A stretch of DNA of 64,000 nt from Verrucomicrobiota bacterium (GCA_023428905.1 JAEYWP010000026.1:62001-126000), one strand, 5' to 3'; positions 19,303-28,137 are shown, numbered from the stretch's first letter. Made by a program: numbers and translations. The notes: a model not told the origin generated them from the letters alone.

Positions 19303-19347
19303 TCACTCGATCGGGTGATACAGGCGGAGCAGGGGTGGTGCTAACCT
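19303..19347 (+). promoter_or_regulatory. Candidate activator site and -10 box before the GH35 gene
   Basis: TCACTCGATCGGGTGA (19303-19318) is palindromic except for one pair and matches the reverse complement of 12428-12443 at 15 of 16 bases. TAACCT at 19342 could be a -10 box, 34 bp after the start of the CGATCG core. If so, transcription would begin almost at the GH35 start codon, implying a leaderless message. That is a weakness of this reading. Confidence 0.4.
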
Positions 19348-19355
19348 CAGGTGTG

Positions 19356-21737
19356 ATGATCCGCTACCCCCTGTCTTGGCGTTTTTGGGCGGCCGCCGCC
19401 GTGCTGTGCAGCCTTCTTCCTTCCTCTTTATCTCTCCGCGCGGAGGGTGCCGCTGACGCGTCGGCGCCCACCCGGTTTGAGATCGGGGCGGATCACTTTC
19501 TTCTCGATGGAAAACCCTTCCAGATCCGATGCGGCGAACTGCACGCCGCCCGCGTACCCCGGGAGTATTGGCAGCACCGCCTGCGTCTGGTGAAGGCGAT
19601 GGGTTTGAATACGGTCTGCGCCTACCTTTTCTGGAACATGCACGAGCCCCGCCCGGGCCAGTTTGAATGGTCGGGCCAGGCGGACGTCGCGGCGTTCTGC
19701 AAGCTCGCGCAGGAGGAAGGCCTCTGGGTCATCCTGCGCCCCGGGCCCTATGCCTGTGCGGAGTGGGAAATGGGCGGCTTCCCCTGGTGGCTGCTCAAAC
19801 ATGACGACATCCAGCTTCGCTCCCGTGACCCGCGCTACCTCGGGGCCGCCCGGAGCTATCTGCGCGAGGTGGGTCGCGTGCTCGGGGGACTGCAGGTGAC
19901 CCGGGGCGGGCCGATCCTCATGGTGCAGGTGGAAAATGAATACGGTTTCTACGGCAAGGATTCCGCCTACATGGGGGAACTCCGGCAGGCCCTGCTCGAT
20001 GCCGGTTTCGACGTGCCCCTCTTTGCCTGCAATCCGAAGCAGCACCTTAAGGACGGATACCGGGACGACCTTTTCCCGGTGGTCAATTTTGGCTCTGATC
20101 CGCAGGGCGGCTTCCAGGCGCTCCGTGAGATCCTGCCGCGGGGTCCGCTGATGTGCGGCGAATTCTACCCGGGCTGGTTCGACACCTGGGGTGCTCCGCA
20201 CCACCTCGGCAACACCGAGCGGTACCTCGGAGATCTCGAGTACATGCTGAAGGCCGGAGCCTCGTTCAGCATCTATATGGCCCACGGCGGCACCTCGTTC
20301 GGCTTCAGCAGCGGCGCGGACCGTCCCTTCAAGCCGGATACGTCCAGTTACGATTACGACGCACCGATCAGCGAGGCCGGCTGGATCACGCCGAAATTTG
20401 AACAGACCCGGGCGCTTTTCGCCCGCCACCTGCTGCCCGGAGAGACCATCCCCGATCCCCCTGCCCGCAACCGGGTGATCACACTTTCGCCGGTCAGGGT
20501 GACCGAACGGGCAGCGGTGCTGGAAAACCTGCCCACCCCGGTCAACGACACCCATCCCCGCACGATGGAGCACTATGATCAGGGCCTCGGCTGCATCCTC
20601 TACCGCACACTCCTGCCGGCAGGCCCGGCAGGCGTGCTCGAGGCGGCAGCCATCCATGATGTTGGGCAGGTATTTCTGGACGGGAAGCGGCTTGGCTTCA
20701 CCGATCGCCGCTCGCGCACATTCCGTGTCGCGCTGCCGCCGCGCGAGCAGCCCGTCCAGTTGGACATCCTGGTGGAGGCGATGGGGCGGGTAAACTTCGG
20801 AGTGGAGGTACACGACCGCAAGGGTATCCATGGGCCGGTGACGGTGACCGCCGCCGGTGCGCCTCGTGAGGAACTCCGGAACTGGCGGGTGTTTAACCTC
20901 CCGTTCGATCAGGCAAACCGGGACGGCCTGCGTTATGAGCCCGTCGTCGCCGCCGCGGAGAGTTCCGGGCTTCCCGCATTCTGGCGCGCCACCATAGAGG
21001 TGGAGCAGCCCGGAGATACGTTCCTGGACCTCCGCCCCTGGGGAAAGGGCATGGTCTGGGTCAATGGCCACAACCTGGGGCGTTTCTGGAACATCGGCCC
21101 TCAGCAGACGATGTACGTGCCTGGGCCCTGGCTGAAGGCAGGGCGTAATGAAATCGTCATCCTCGACCTCGTCGGTCCGGAGAAACCGGAGATCGCAGCC
21201 CTCTCCACCCCCATTCTCGACCAGCTCAGGCCGGCCCTGGATTTTGCCACGTCGAAACGCCGGTCGGTGACGCTGCGCGCGGACTTCGGGGTCCCGGTGC
21301 ACGAGGGACGGTTTGACGACGGCACCGCGTTGCAGGAGGTGCGTTTTGCCGCCCCTGCCTCAGGCCGTTTCCTTTGTCTCGAAAGTGTGGATGCACACGA
21401 TGGGAAACCGGTCAGCTCCATCGCCGAACTCACCGTCCTGGATGCCGGCGGTGAGCCGCTGAGCACGGAGGGTTGGACCATCGCCCATGTCAGCAGTGAA
21501 GAGCGCGAGCGTGAGGATGGCACGGCGGAGAACGCAATCGACGGGCAGACGGCCAACGCCTGGGTGAGCCAGTGGGGAGCAGCCCAAACACCCCACCCGC
21601 ACCGCCTCCTCCTCGACCTCGGGAAGACCCGCACCGTGTCCGGGATTCGTTACGTCCCGCGGCAGGGTCCGCCCACACTCCCGGGACGCATTCGCACTTA
21701 CCGTCTTTTTGTCGCAGACGACCTGGTCATGCCGTGA
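19356..21737 (+). CDS. Secreted beta-galactosidase, glycoside hydrolase family 35
   Basis: 793 residues from ATG 19356 (MIRYPLSWRFWAAAAVL); GTG 19335 is an alternative. Signal peptide at about 1-32. The GH35 barrel (about 45-365) contains CGELHAARVPREYW, the GGPILMVQVENEYG signature with acid/base Glu195, and CGEFYPGWFDTWG with nucleophile Glu269. Galactose-binding-like beta domains follow, including the GH35 closing motif WVNGHNLGRFWNIGPQQT. The last ~120 residues resemble an F5/8 type C (discoidin) module but stop early, right after YRLFVADD. It hydrolyses terminal beta-galactose in the periplasm or outside the cell and is probably controlled by the preceding two-component system. Confidence 0.93.
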   Translation: MIRYPLSWRFWAAAAVLCSLLPSSLSLRAEGAADASAPTRFEIGADHFLLDGKPFQIRCGELHAARVPREYWQHRLRLVKAMGLNTVCAYLFWNMHEPRPGQFEWSGQADVAAFCKLAQEEGLWVILRPGPYACAEWEMGGFPWWLLKHDDIQLRSRDPRYLGAARSYLREVGRVLGGLQVTRGGPILMVQVENEYGFYGKDSAYMGELRQALLDAGFDVPLFACNPKQHLKDGYRDDLFPVVNFGSDPQGGFQALREILPRGPLMCGEFYPGWFDTWGAPHHLGNTERYLGDLEYMLKAGASFSIYMAHGGTSFGFSSGADRPFKPDTSSYDYDAPISEAGWITPKFEQTRALFARHLLPGETIPDPPARNRVITLSPVRVTERAAVLENLPTPVNDTHPRTMEHYDQGLGCILYRTLLPAGPAGVLEAAAIHDVGQVFLDGKRLGFTDRRSRTFRVALPPREQPVQLDILVEAMGRVNFGVEVHDRKGIHGPVTVTAAGAPREELRNWRVFNLPFDQANRDGLRYEPVVAAAESSGLPAFWRATIEVEQPGDTFLDLRPWGKGMVWVNGHNLGRFWNIGPQQTMYVPGPWLKAGRNEIVILDLVGPEKPEIAALSTPILDQLRPALDFATSKRRSVTLRADFGVPVHEGRFDDGTALQEVRFAAPASGRFLCLESVDAHDGKPVSSIAELTVLDAGGEPLSTEGWTIAHVSSEEREREDGTAENAIDGQTANAWVSQWGAAQTPHPHRLLLDLGKTRTVSGIRYVPRQGPPTLPGRIRTYRLFVADDLVMP

Positions 21738-21783
21738 GAGGGACGGGCCGCAGCCTGCGCGCTGCGAGTTGATACAATTTTCC

Positions 21784-21906
21784 GTGGGAGGTGACTCCCA
21801 TGCGTGCCCCCGGAGTCCCGCAGGGAACCGCCGGGGAGGGCGCCCGATGGGCGGGCGCACGGGCCGGGGCGTAAGCTCGGGGAAACCAATCCTGCAAGGA
21901 CGGCCC
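21784..21906 (+). promoter_or_regulatory. Structured 5' leader of the molybdenum hydroxylase operon, possible riboswitch
   Basis: The leader can fold into several stems. GTGGGAG/CTCCCAT (21784-21801) has a GTGA loop. GTGCCCCCG (21804-21812) pairs with CGGGCGCAC (21852-21860) with one mismatch and encloses TCCC-GCA-GGGA (21816-21826). CGCCC-GAT-GGGCG (21841-21853) would compete with that long stem. TCCT-GCA-AGGA (21890-21900) hides the AAGGA ribosome-binding site of the next gene. A structured leader that can mask the ribosome-binding site of a molybdoenzyme operon suggests cofactor- or metal-responsive control. I cannot confirm membership of the known Moco RNA family by eye. Confidence 0.35.
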
Positions 21907-22584
21907 ATGACCCCTGACGACTTCGACAGACAACGCCGTGAGTTCGAACTCACGCGCCGGCGTTTCATTTTCTCGGGCACCGCCGCCGTCGCCCTGACCG
22001 CCATACCCCGGGTGGGCGGAGCGCCGGACGCGGCACCGGCGTCGGCGCCTGCGGGCACTCCTCCCGCCCCTGTGCTCACCAAAGTGTCTTTCACCGTCAA
22101 CGGCTCCCTCCGCGAGATGGAGGTGGACACCCGCACGACCCTGCTCGACGCGTTGCGCGAACAGCTGCGGCTGACGGGGACAAAAAAGGGCTGTGACCAC
22201 GGCCAGTGCGGCGCCTGCACCGTCCAGATCGGCGAACGGCGGATCAACGCCTGCCTGACCCTCGCGGTCATGCAGCAGGGCGCGACCATCACCACGATCG
22301 AGGGCCTGGGCACACCCGAGCACCTCCATCCCCTGCAGGCGGCGTTCGTGAAGCACGATGGTTATCAGTGCGGCTATTGTACGGCTGGTCAGATCTGTTC
22401 GGCGGTCGCGATGTTGCGCGAAGTGAAAGCGGGCGTGCCCTCGCATGTCACTGCGGACCTGACCGCGCCGGTGTCGCTCAGCGACGACGAGATTCGCGAG
22501 CGCATGAGTGGCAATCTCTGCCGCTGCGGCGCTTATTCCAATATCGTCGAGGCGATCAACACAGTTGCGGGGAGGACCACGTGA
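21907..22584 (+). CDS. paoA: Tat-exported aldehyde oxidoreductase, [2Fe-2S] subunit
   Basis: 225 residues from ATG 21907, preceded by AAGGA. A Tat signal (LTRRRFIFSGTAAVALT, about 16-32) predicts periplasmic export of the assembled complex. The first [2Fe-2S] site is formed by Cys96, Cys101, Cys104 and Cys116 (GCDHGQCGAC pattern). The second uses Cys155, Cys158, Cys205 and Cys207 (CGYC and LCRC). This is the small subunit of xanthine-oxidase-family molybdenum hydroxylases, closest in plan to E. coli PaoA (YagT). It passes electrons from the molybdenum site towards FAD in PaoB. It is the first gene of a three-gene operon with overlapping reading frames. Confidence 0.92.
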   Translation: MTPDDFDRQRREFELTRRRFIFSGTAAVALTAIPRVGGAPDAAPASAPAGTPPAPVLTKVSFTVNGSLREMEVDTRTTLLDALREQLRLTGTKKGCDHGQCGACTVQIGERRINACLTLAVMQQGATITTIEGLGTPEHLHPLQAAFVKHDGYQCGYCTAGQICSAVAMLREVKAGVPSHVTADLTAPVSLSDDEIRERMSGNLCRCGAYSNIVEAINTVAGRTT

Positions 22585-23546
22585 AAGCCTTCTCCTACGA
22601 AAAACCCGGCACCCCAGCGGAGGCCGCCGCCGCGGCACAGCGGCATCCCGGAGCGCGCTTTATCGCCGGCGGGACCAATCTCCTCGACTTGATGAAGCTG
22701 GAAATTGAGACGCCGCCCCACCTGATCGACGTCAACGGCCTGGGCCTCGACAAGATCGAAGCGACCGCGGACGGAGGCCTGCGCATCGGGGCGCTGGTGC
22801 GCAACACCGACCTCGCCGCGGACGACCGTGTGCGCCGCGAGTATCCGGTGCTGAGCCGCGCCTTGCTCGCGGGCGCCTCTGGTCAGCTTCGCAACGCCGC
22901 CACCACGGCGGGCAACCTGCTGCAGCGCACACGCTGCCCGTACTTCTACGACACCAATCAGCCCTGTAACAAACGCCGGCCGGGATCGGGCTGCGCCGCG
23001 ATCGGCGGGGTCAACCGCCAGCACGCCATCCTCGGAAGCAGCGACGCGTGCATCGCGACCCATCCCAGTGATATGGCGGTGGCGATGCGCATCCTGGATG
23101 CGGTGATTGAGACAGTGCAGCCCGACGGTACGGCGCGCAGAATTCCGATCGCCGACTTTTATCGCCTGCCCGGAGACACTCCGCACCTCGAGCACGTGCT
23201 GAAGGAGGGTGAGCTGATCACCCACGTCGTGCTGCCGAAGCCGGTGGGTGGCGCCCAGGTGTATTACAAAGTCCGCGACCGCGCCTCCTACGCCTTTGCC
23301 CTGATTTCGGTCGCGGTGATCGTGCAGCGCGACGGCACGGGCCGGGTCGCGCTCGGCGGCGTGGCACATATGCCGTGGCGGGTGGAGTCCGCCGAGGCGG
23401 AGCTTCCGCAGGGAGCCCGGGCGGTGGCGGCGCGTTTGTTGGATGGCGCAAGACCGGCGGAGCACAACGCCTTCAAGATACCGCTGGTGGAACGCACGCT
23501 CGCGGCCGTGCTGCTGGAAGCAAAGGGGATGAACCATGAAATTTGA
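22581..23546 (+). CDS. paoB: Aldehyde oxidoreductase, FAD-binding subunit
   Basis: 321 residues. GTG 22581 overlaps the paoA stop (GTGA) and has GGGGAGG in front, so translation is coupled. The N-terminal FAD_binding_5 domain carries ARFIAGGTNLLDLMK and GNLLQRTRCPYF. Cys119, Cys129, Cys138 and Cys157 form the extra [4Fe-4S] site known from E. coli PaoB (YagS) and absent from most xanthine dehydrogenases. The C-terminal CO_deh_flav_C domain ends near residue 320. The subunit takes electrons from the PaoA clusters and probably delivers them to a periplasmic acceptor. Confidence 0.92.
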   Translation: MKAFSYEKPGTPAEAAAAAQRHPGARFIAGGTNLLDLMKLEIETPPHLIDVNGLGLDKIEATADGGLRIGALVRNTDLAADDRVRREYPVLSRALLAGASGQLRNAATTAGNLLQRTRCPYFYDTNQPCNKRRPGSGCAAIGGVNRQHAILGSSDACIATHPSDMAVAMRILDAVIETVQPDGTARRIPIADFYRLPGDTPHLEHVLKEGELITHVVLPKPVGGAQVYYKVRDRASYAFALISVAVIVQRDGTGRVALGGVAHMPWRVESAEAELPQGARAVAARLLDGARPAEHNAFKIPLVERTLAAVLLEAKGMNHEI

Positions 23547-25806
23547 CACACCTGCCACGACCAACCCGATCGACCAGCTGACGGTGGTCGGAAAACCAGT
23601 GGATCGGATCGAGGGCCCGATGAAGGTCAGCGGCACCGCGCGCTACGCCTACGAACATCACGACGCCGTTCCGAATGCAGTTTACGGATACGTGGTGGGG
23701 GCGGGGATTCCCAAGGGCCGCATCACTGCGATGGACCTGAGTGCGGCGAAGGCGGCGCCCGGGGTGCTGGGTGTCCTTACGGCGGAAAACGCGGGCAAGG
23801 TGGACAAGGGCAATTTCAACACCGCCAAGCTTCTCGGTGGGCCAGCGGTCGACCATTACCATCAGGCCATCGCCCTGGTGGTGGCGGACACCTTTGAGCA
23901 GGCGCGTGCCGCCGGCCAGCTGGTGCGCGTCACCTATGAGGAAACGAAGGGCAGTTACGACCTCGCCGCTGTCAAGGACCGCGGGACCAAGCCGAAGGAC
24001 GGTTTCGGCGGCCCCGCGGACAGCGCGACGGGTGACTTCGCCAAGGCCTTTGCGTCGGCGGAGGTCCAGTTTGACGCCACCTACACCACGCCAGACCAGA
24101 CCCATGCGATGATGGAACCGCATGCCTCGATTGCGCGGTGGGAGGGAGAAAAACTCACCGTCTGGACCTCCAACCAGATGATCGCCTGGAGCGTGGGCGA
24201 CATGGCAAAGACACTGGGGATCAAGGAGGAGAACGTGCGCCTGATCTCGCCCTTCATCGGCGGCGGCTTTGGGGGAAAACTCTTCCTGCGGGCCGACGTG
24301 GTGCTCGCCGCGCTCGGGGCGCGGCTGGTCCGCCGGCCGGTCAAGGTCGCGCTCCAGCGCCCGCTGATCATCAACAACACGACCCACCGTCCCGCCACCA
24401 TCCAGCGTATCCGGATCGGAACGACAAAAACGGGACGGATCACGGCGATCGCGCACGAAAGCTGGTCGGGCGACCTCCCCGGGGGAAGCCCGGAGACGGC
24501 GGTGAGCCAGACGCGGCTGTTGTATGCGGGGGAGAATCGCATGACCGCGATGCGCCTGTCCGTCCTCGATCTTCCGGAAGGAAACGCCATGCGTGCCCCG
24601 GGGGAAGCGCCCGGGATGATGGCCCTGGAGGTTGCGATGGACGAGATGGCGGAAAAGCTCGGGCTCGATCCCGTCGAGTTCCGCATCCTCAACGACACCC
24701 AGGTCGTGCCGGACAATCCGGAGACGTCCGATTCGAGCGACCCGCAATCGAAGAAGGACGATGAAAAGAAGCCCCACCTTCCCCATCCGCCCTTTTCGCA
24801 GCGTCAGCTGGTGGCCTGCCTCCGTACCGGCGCGTCGCGTTTCGGCTGGGAGAAACGCAACCCGCAGCCGGGTCGCACCCGCGACGGTCGCTGGCTCCTC
24901 GGCATGGGGGTGGCAGCGGCGTTCCGGAATAACCTGCTCACCAAGTCCGCCGCGCGCGTGCGCGTGGACCGGCGCGGCGCCGTGACGGTGGAAACCGACA
25001 TGACGGATATAGGGACGGGCAGCTACACCATCATCGCCCAGACCGCGGCGGAAATGCTGGGCGTGTCCCTGGACCGTGTGACCGTGCGGCTGGGCGACTC
25101 CGAATTTCCGGTGTCCTGCGGGTCGGGTGGCCAGTGGGGCGGCAATAACTCCACTGCTGGCGTGTACGCCGCCTGCTTCAAGCTGCGCGAAACCCTCGCG
25201 AAGCGGATGGGGATGCAGCCTGGCGCAACTGCATTTGCTGGCGGAGAATTACGCGCCGGCGGGCGTACGGTTTCCTTGGGGGAGGCCGCGGGCGCCGCCG
25301 GGGTGGTGACGGAGGACGCGATTGAATACGGCGATTTGGACAAGAAGTACCAGCAGTCGACCTTTGGCGCTCATTTCGTGGAGGTGGCGGTCAACGCCGC
25401 CACCGGCGAGACCCGGATCCGCCGCATGCTCGCGGTCTGCGCGGCCGGCCGGATCCTCAATCCGAAGTCGGCCCGCAGCCAGGTGATCGGTGCGATGACC
25501 ATGGGGGCCGGCGCGGCTCTGATGGAAGAACTGGCTGTCGACAAACGGCGCGGATTTTTCGTCAACCACGACCTCGCCGGTTATGAGGTGCCCGTGCACG
25601 CCGACATCCCGCATCAGGATGTAATCTTCCTGGATGAGACCGACCCCATGTCCTCACCCATGAAGGCCAAAGGCGTGGGCGAACTGGGGATCTGCGGGGT
25701 TGGCGGCGCAGTGGCCAATGCGATTTACCATGCCACGGGCGTGCGCGTGCGGGAGTATCCCATCACCCTCGACAAACTCCTCGACCGGCTGCCTGCGCTG
25801 ATCTGA
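23536..25806 (+). CDS. paoC: Aldehyde oxidoreductase, molybdopterin-binding catalytic subunit
   Basis: 756 residues from ATG 23536, overlapping paoB by 11 bp. It carries the xanthine-oxidase large-subunit domains: GKPVDRIEGPMKVSGTARYA at the start, GGGFGGK (molybdopterin binding), AMRAPGEAPG and SGGQWGGNNST. The catalytic base is Glu716 in KGVGELG, close to the C-terminus as in E. coli PaoC (YagR), which oxidises aromatic aldehydes with a cytosine-dinucleotide molybdopterin. A charged linker at about 395-420 (SDSSDPQSKKDDEKK) is an insertion. No PaoD-type maturation chaperone follows; the next gene is convergent. Likely role: periplasmic aldehyde detoxification during growth on plant material. 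Confidence 0.93.
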   Translation: MKFDTPATTNPIDQLTVVGKPVDRIEGPMKVSGTARYAYEHHDAVPNAVYGYVVGAGIPKGRITAMDLSAAKAAPGVLGVLTAENAGKVDKGNFNTAKLLGGPAVDHYHQAIALVVADTFEQARAAGQLVRVTYEETKGSYDLAAVKDRGTKPKDGFGGPADSATGDFAKAFASAEVQFDATYTTPDQTHAMMEPHASIARWEGEKLTVWTSNQMIAWSVGDMAKTLGIKEENVRLISPFIGGGFGGKLFLRADVVLAALGARLVRRPVKVALQRPLIINNTTHRPATIQRIRIGTTKTGRITAIAHESWSGDLPGGSPETAVSQTRLLYAGENRMTAMRLSVLDLPEGNAMRAPGEAPGMMALEVAMDEMAEKLGLDPVEFRILNDTQVVPDNPETSDSSDPQSKKDDEKKPHLPHPPFSQRQLVACLRTGASRFGWEKRNPQPGRTRDGRWLLGMGVAAAFRNNLLTKSAARVRVDRRGAVTVETDMTDIGTGSYTIIAQTAAEMLGVSLDRVTVRLGDSEFPVSCGSGGQWGGNNSTAGVYAACFKLRETLAKRMGMQPGATAFAGGELRAGGRTVSLGEAAGAAGVVTEDAIEYGDLDKKYQQSTFGAHFVEVAVNAATGETRIRRMLAVCAAGRILNPKSARSQVIGAMTMGAGAALMEELAVDKRRGFFVNHDLAGYEVPVHADIPHQDVIFLDETDPMSSPMKAKGVGELGICGVGGAVANAIYHATGVRVREYPITLDKLLDRLPALI

Positions 25807-25821
25807 GTCGCGTTGTCCGCC

Positions 25822-26358
25822 TCACGGGCCGGAGTCCGTGCCGGGCGGCGGCCGGGCCGCCCTCGTACGTGCCTTCCAGGTCTTCAGAATAAGGAAGTAG
25901 CCCAGTAGCCCTCCGACAATGCCCAGGATCACCGCGCCGATGTAAAGCGAGACGACAGAATGGGCGGTGAGGATCGCCCTGGGCGCATGCGTGACCTCAT
26001 GCCACACCTCGGAGAGGGCGCGTCCCCGGGCGACCTCTCCGATCAGGTAACAGGCCGGCAGGTGGACGGGGGCGGTGAGGGGCGTGGAGAGAAACTGCAG
26101 GGCGATGCAGAGCAGCAAATTGCCGCGAAAAAAAAGCGCGATCACGCAGGCAAACAGCGTCTGCGCCGGCAGGAATGGCACCACCGTGATGGGAAAGCCA
26201 ATCAGCCAGCCGCGCGCGAGAGACTCATGGGTGGGCTTCCAGAGTGCCCGGTCCAGCAATCGGTCTCCCAGCCAGGAATGGAGGAACGTTCCTTTCAGGC
26301 GCGCTCGCGAGAGCCGCTTCTGGTGCATCCAGCGGAACACCCATAGCGGAAGCCTCAT
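25822..26358 (-). CDS. DUF2062 membrane protein
   Basis: 178 residues from ATG 26358, which overlaps the stop of the upstream CNNM gene (ATGA), so the two are coupled. It has the DUF2062 layout: an amphipathic N-terminus (HQKRLSRARLKGTFLHSWLG), a GLARGWLIGFPITVVPFLPAQT-like block and two or three membrane helices, with a long hydrophilic loop between the last ones. The family's function is unknown; members are often fused to or next to envelope or glycosyl-transfer proteins. It is convergent with paoC (15 bp). Confidence 0.85.
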   Translation of the reverse strand: MRLPLWVFRWMHQKRLSRARLKGTFLHSWLGDRLLDRALWKPTHESLARGWLIGFPITVVPFLPAQTLFACVIALFFRGNLLLCIALQFLSTPLTAPVHLPACYLIGEVARGRALSEVWHEVTHAPRAILTAHSVVSLYIGAVILGIVGGLLGYFLILKTWKARTRAARPPPGTDSGP

Positions 26359-27680
26359 CGCTCCTCTGTCCTGCTCTCGCCCGTAGCCGGGATTACGCTG
26401 AGCAGCACCTTGTCGACGCGGTAGCGGTCCATATCGACGACCTCGAAGCGCCACGCCTGCCAGCTGAAGTGTTCGCCCGCTTTTGGAATATGGCCGAAAC
26501 GGTCGACCACGAAGCCGCCCAGCGTTTCGAAATCCTCATCCTCCTCGCCCGGCAGCGGAGGCATCGAGAAGCGGGTGCGAAGATCATCGATCGCCATGCC
26601 GCCATCGACCAGCCAGCTGCCGTCTTCGCGCTGCACCGCTTCGGGCGGTCGCCGATCCCCGGGTTCAGGCAGGTCGCCCACGATCGCCTCCATCACATCG
26701 ATCAGGCTCACCAGCCCCTGGACGCTTCCGTATTCATCCGTCACGAGGGCGAGGTGCTTGCCGGACTTCTTGAACGATTCCAGCAGCTGCGCGGCGTTGA
26801 TCGTGCTCGGGACAAAAAGCGGGGGCACGAGATGAACGCGGATGCTGTTGGGCACGCCGGCGGCCGCGTTGGCCCAGAGCGATTTTACCGACACCATGCC
26901 CACGACGTTGTCGCGGGTGCCCTCATACACCGGGAAATGGGAGTGGCCGCTTGCGACGATCTTTCGCCAGTTGGTTTCCTCCGAGTCGCCCAGGTTGAGC
27001 CAGACAATGCGGGTGCGGCGGGTCATGATTTCCGTCACCGCGCGCTCGTCGAGGCGCAGCACCCCCTCGACCATGGCGCGCTCCGCCTTGTGAAAAACAC
27101 CGGCGGAGGTGCCCTGCTCGATGAGGTGAGCCACCTCCTCCTCTGAGGGGGGAGCGTCTACTTCCTTGCCCAGCCCAAACGCCTTCAGCACCAGGTTCGT
27201 GGAGACGGTCAGCAACCAGACGATCGGCGTGGCGAACGAAGCCAGGCCCGTCATGGGTTTCGCAATCAGCATGGCGCGCCCTTCCGGATTGGAGAGCGCG
27301 ACGCGTTTGGGCACGAGTTCGCCGATGATAAGCGAAAAGTAGGTGATCAGGCTGACCACGACGAAAAACGCGATCTCCTCCGACTTCCCCGCCAGGACCT
27401 CCCACCGGGCGATGACCACCGCCAGCTTGCTGGCAAGGGTCGCGCCGCCAAAGGCACCCGCGAGCACGCCGACCAACGTGATCCCGACCTGCACGGCAGA
27501 GAGAAAGCGGTCCGGGTGCTCCGCCAGCGCCAGCGCGGCTTTCGCCTTGGCCGAGCCTTCGTCGGCCATTTTTTTCAGCCGCGCCTTGCGCGACGAGACG
27601 ACCGCGATCTCGGCCATGGCAAAGACGCCATTTGCGAGGAGAAGGAGAAAAAGGATGAGGATCTCAAAAAAAGTGTTCAT
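26355..27680 (-). CDS. CNNM/CorC-type transporter-like protein with CBS pair (HlyC/TlyC family)
   Basis: 441 residues from ATG 27680. The N-terminal CNNM domain (about 1-190) has three to four membrane helices and ends in SLIIGELVPKRVALSNPE. A CBS pair (about 205-330) includes MTRRTRIVWLN and LVTDEYGSVQGLVSLIDVMEAIVGD. The CorC_HlyC domain (about 345-435) includes DGSWLVDGGMAIDDL and the end ETLGGFVVDRFGHIPKAGEHF. Homologues are Mg/Co efflux or Mg-homeostasis proteins of the inner membrane. It is coupled to the DUF2062 gene and may follow the small hypothetical gene at 27775-28137. Confidence 0.92.
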   Translation of the reverse strand: MNTFFEILILFLLLLANGVFAMAEIAVVSSRKARLKKMADEGSAKAKAALALAEHPDRFLSAVQVGITLVGVLAGAFGGATLASKLAVVIARWEVLAGKSEEIAFFVVVSLITYFSLIIGELVPKRVALSNPEGRAMLIAKPMTGLASFATPIVWLLTVSTNLVLKAFGLGKEVDAPPSEEEVAHLIEQGTSAGVFHKAERAMVEGVLRLDERAVTEIMTRRTRIVWLNLGDSEETNWRKIVASGHSHFPVYEGTRDNVVGMVSVKSLWANAAAGVPNSIRVHLVPPLFVPSTINAAQLLESFKKSGKHLALVTDEYGSVQGLVSLIDVMEAIVGDLPEPGDRRPPEAVQREDGSWLVDGGMAIDDLRTRFSMPPLPGEEDEDFETLGGFVVDRFGHIPKAGEHFSWQAWRFEVVDMDRYRVDKVLLSVIPATGESRTEER

Positions 27681-27774
27681 TCAGCAAAAAGGAGGAATCG
27701 AAACAGGTGCCGGGCGTGGGCGCGCGACCGGTAGGTCTGGTCGCCGGCGCCACGCGGAGTCTGCACGGTTCTCC

Positions 27775-28137
27775 TTACAACCGCAGGGGTCGGTCCCTTG
27801 CGCCGGGTGCCAGAACGACCGCGACCGTGGTGTGCCGCGCCAATGCCTGCCGGCACAGAGGCCGCAGGTCTCCGGGAACGGTAGCCTGTGAGTTCAGCCA
27901 TCCAAGAAGATGCCCTCCAAAGAGTTCCTGCCGGAATGTGCTTTCGGTGCCACTGTCCGGGATGTCAGCCTGGAAGCGGGGCGCCGACGCACCGGCCCGC
28001 CGTTGTTCCGCGCTTTCCACCTCTCCGAGCAGCTCCTTCTGAAGAATGAGGTCCTCGTGTTCCAGCGCCCCCAGGAAGACCGCGATCCAACCGAGGAGGA
28101 GGATCAGGTTTTTGAAGATGACGCGTGTAAGGGACAC
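27775..28137 (-). CDS. Small single-helix membrane protein, hypothetical
   Basis: 120 residues from GTG 28137. A stop lies in frame six codons upstream (TAA), so no longer start is available. One membrane helix (KNLILLLGWIAVFLGAL) is followed by a charged helical stretch (EHEDLILQKELLGEVE) and a less ordered C-terminus. No Shine-Dalgarno is seen. Third-position GC is as high as in its neighbours, which supports coding. It lies 94 bp upstream of the CNNM gene on the same strand. No family was recognised. Confidence 0.45.
   Translation of the reverse strand: MSLTRVIFKNLILLLGWIAVFLGALEHEDLILQKELLGEVESAEQRRAGASAPRFQADIPDSGTESTFRQELFGGHLLGWLNSQATVPGDLRPLCRQALARHTTVAVVLAPGARDRPLRL

Noticed and set aside
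19428..21302. 624-codon minus-strand open frame opposite the GH35 gene
   Set aside because: Shadow frame; the GH35 catalytic motifs are on the plus strand.
27775..28137. Possible frameshifted DUF454 protein
   Set aside because: The start (LILLLGWIAVFLGAL) resembles DUF454, but the other frames do not restore the expected LPTTPF motif.
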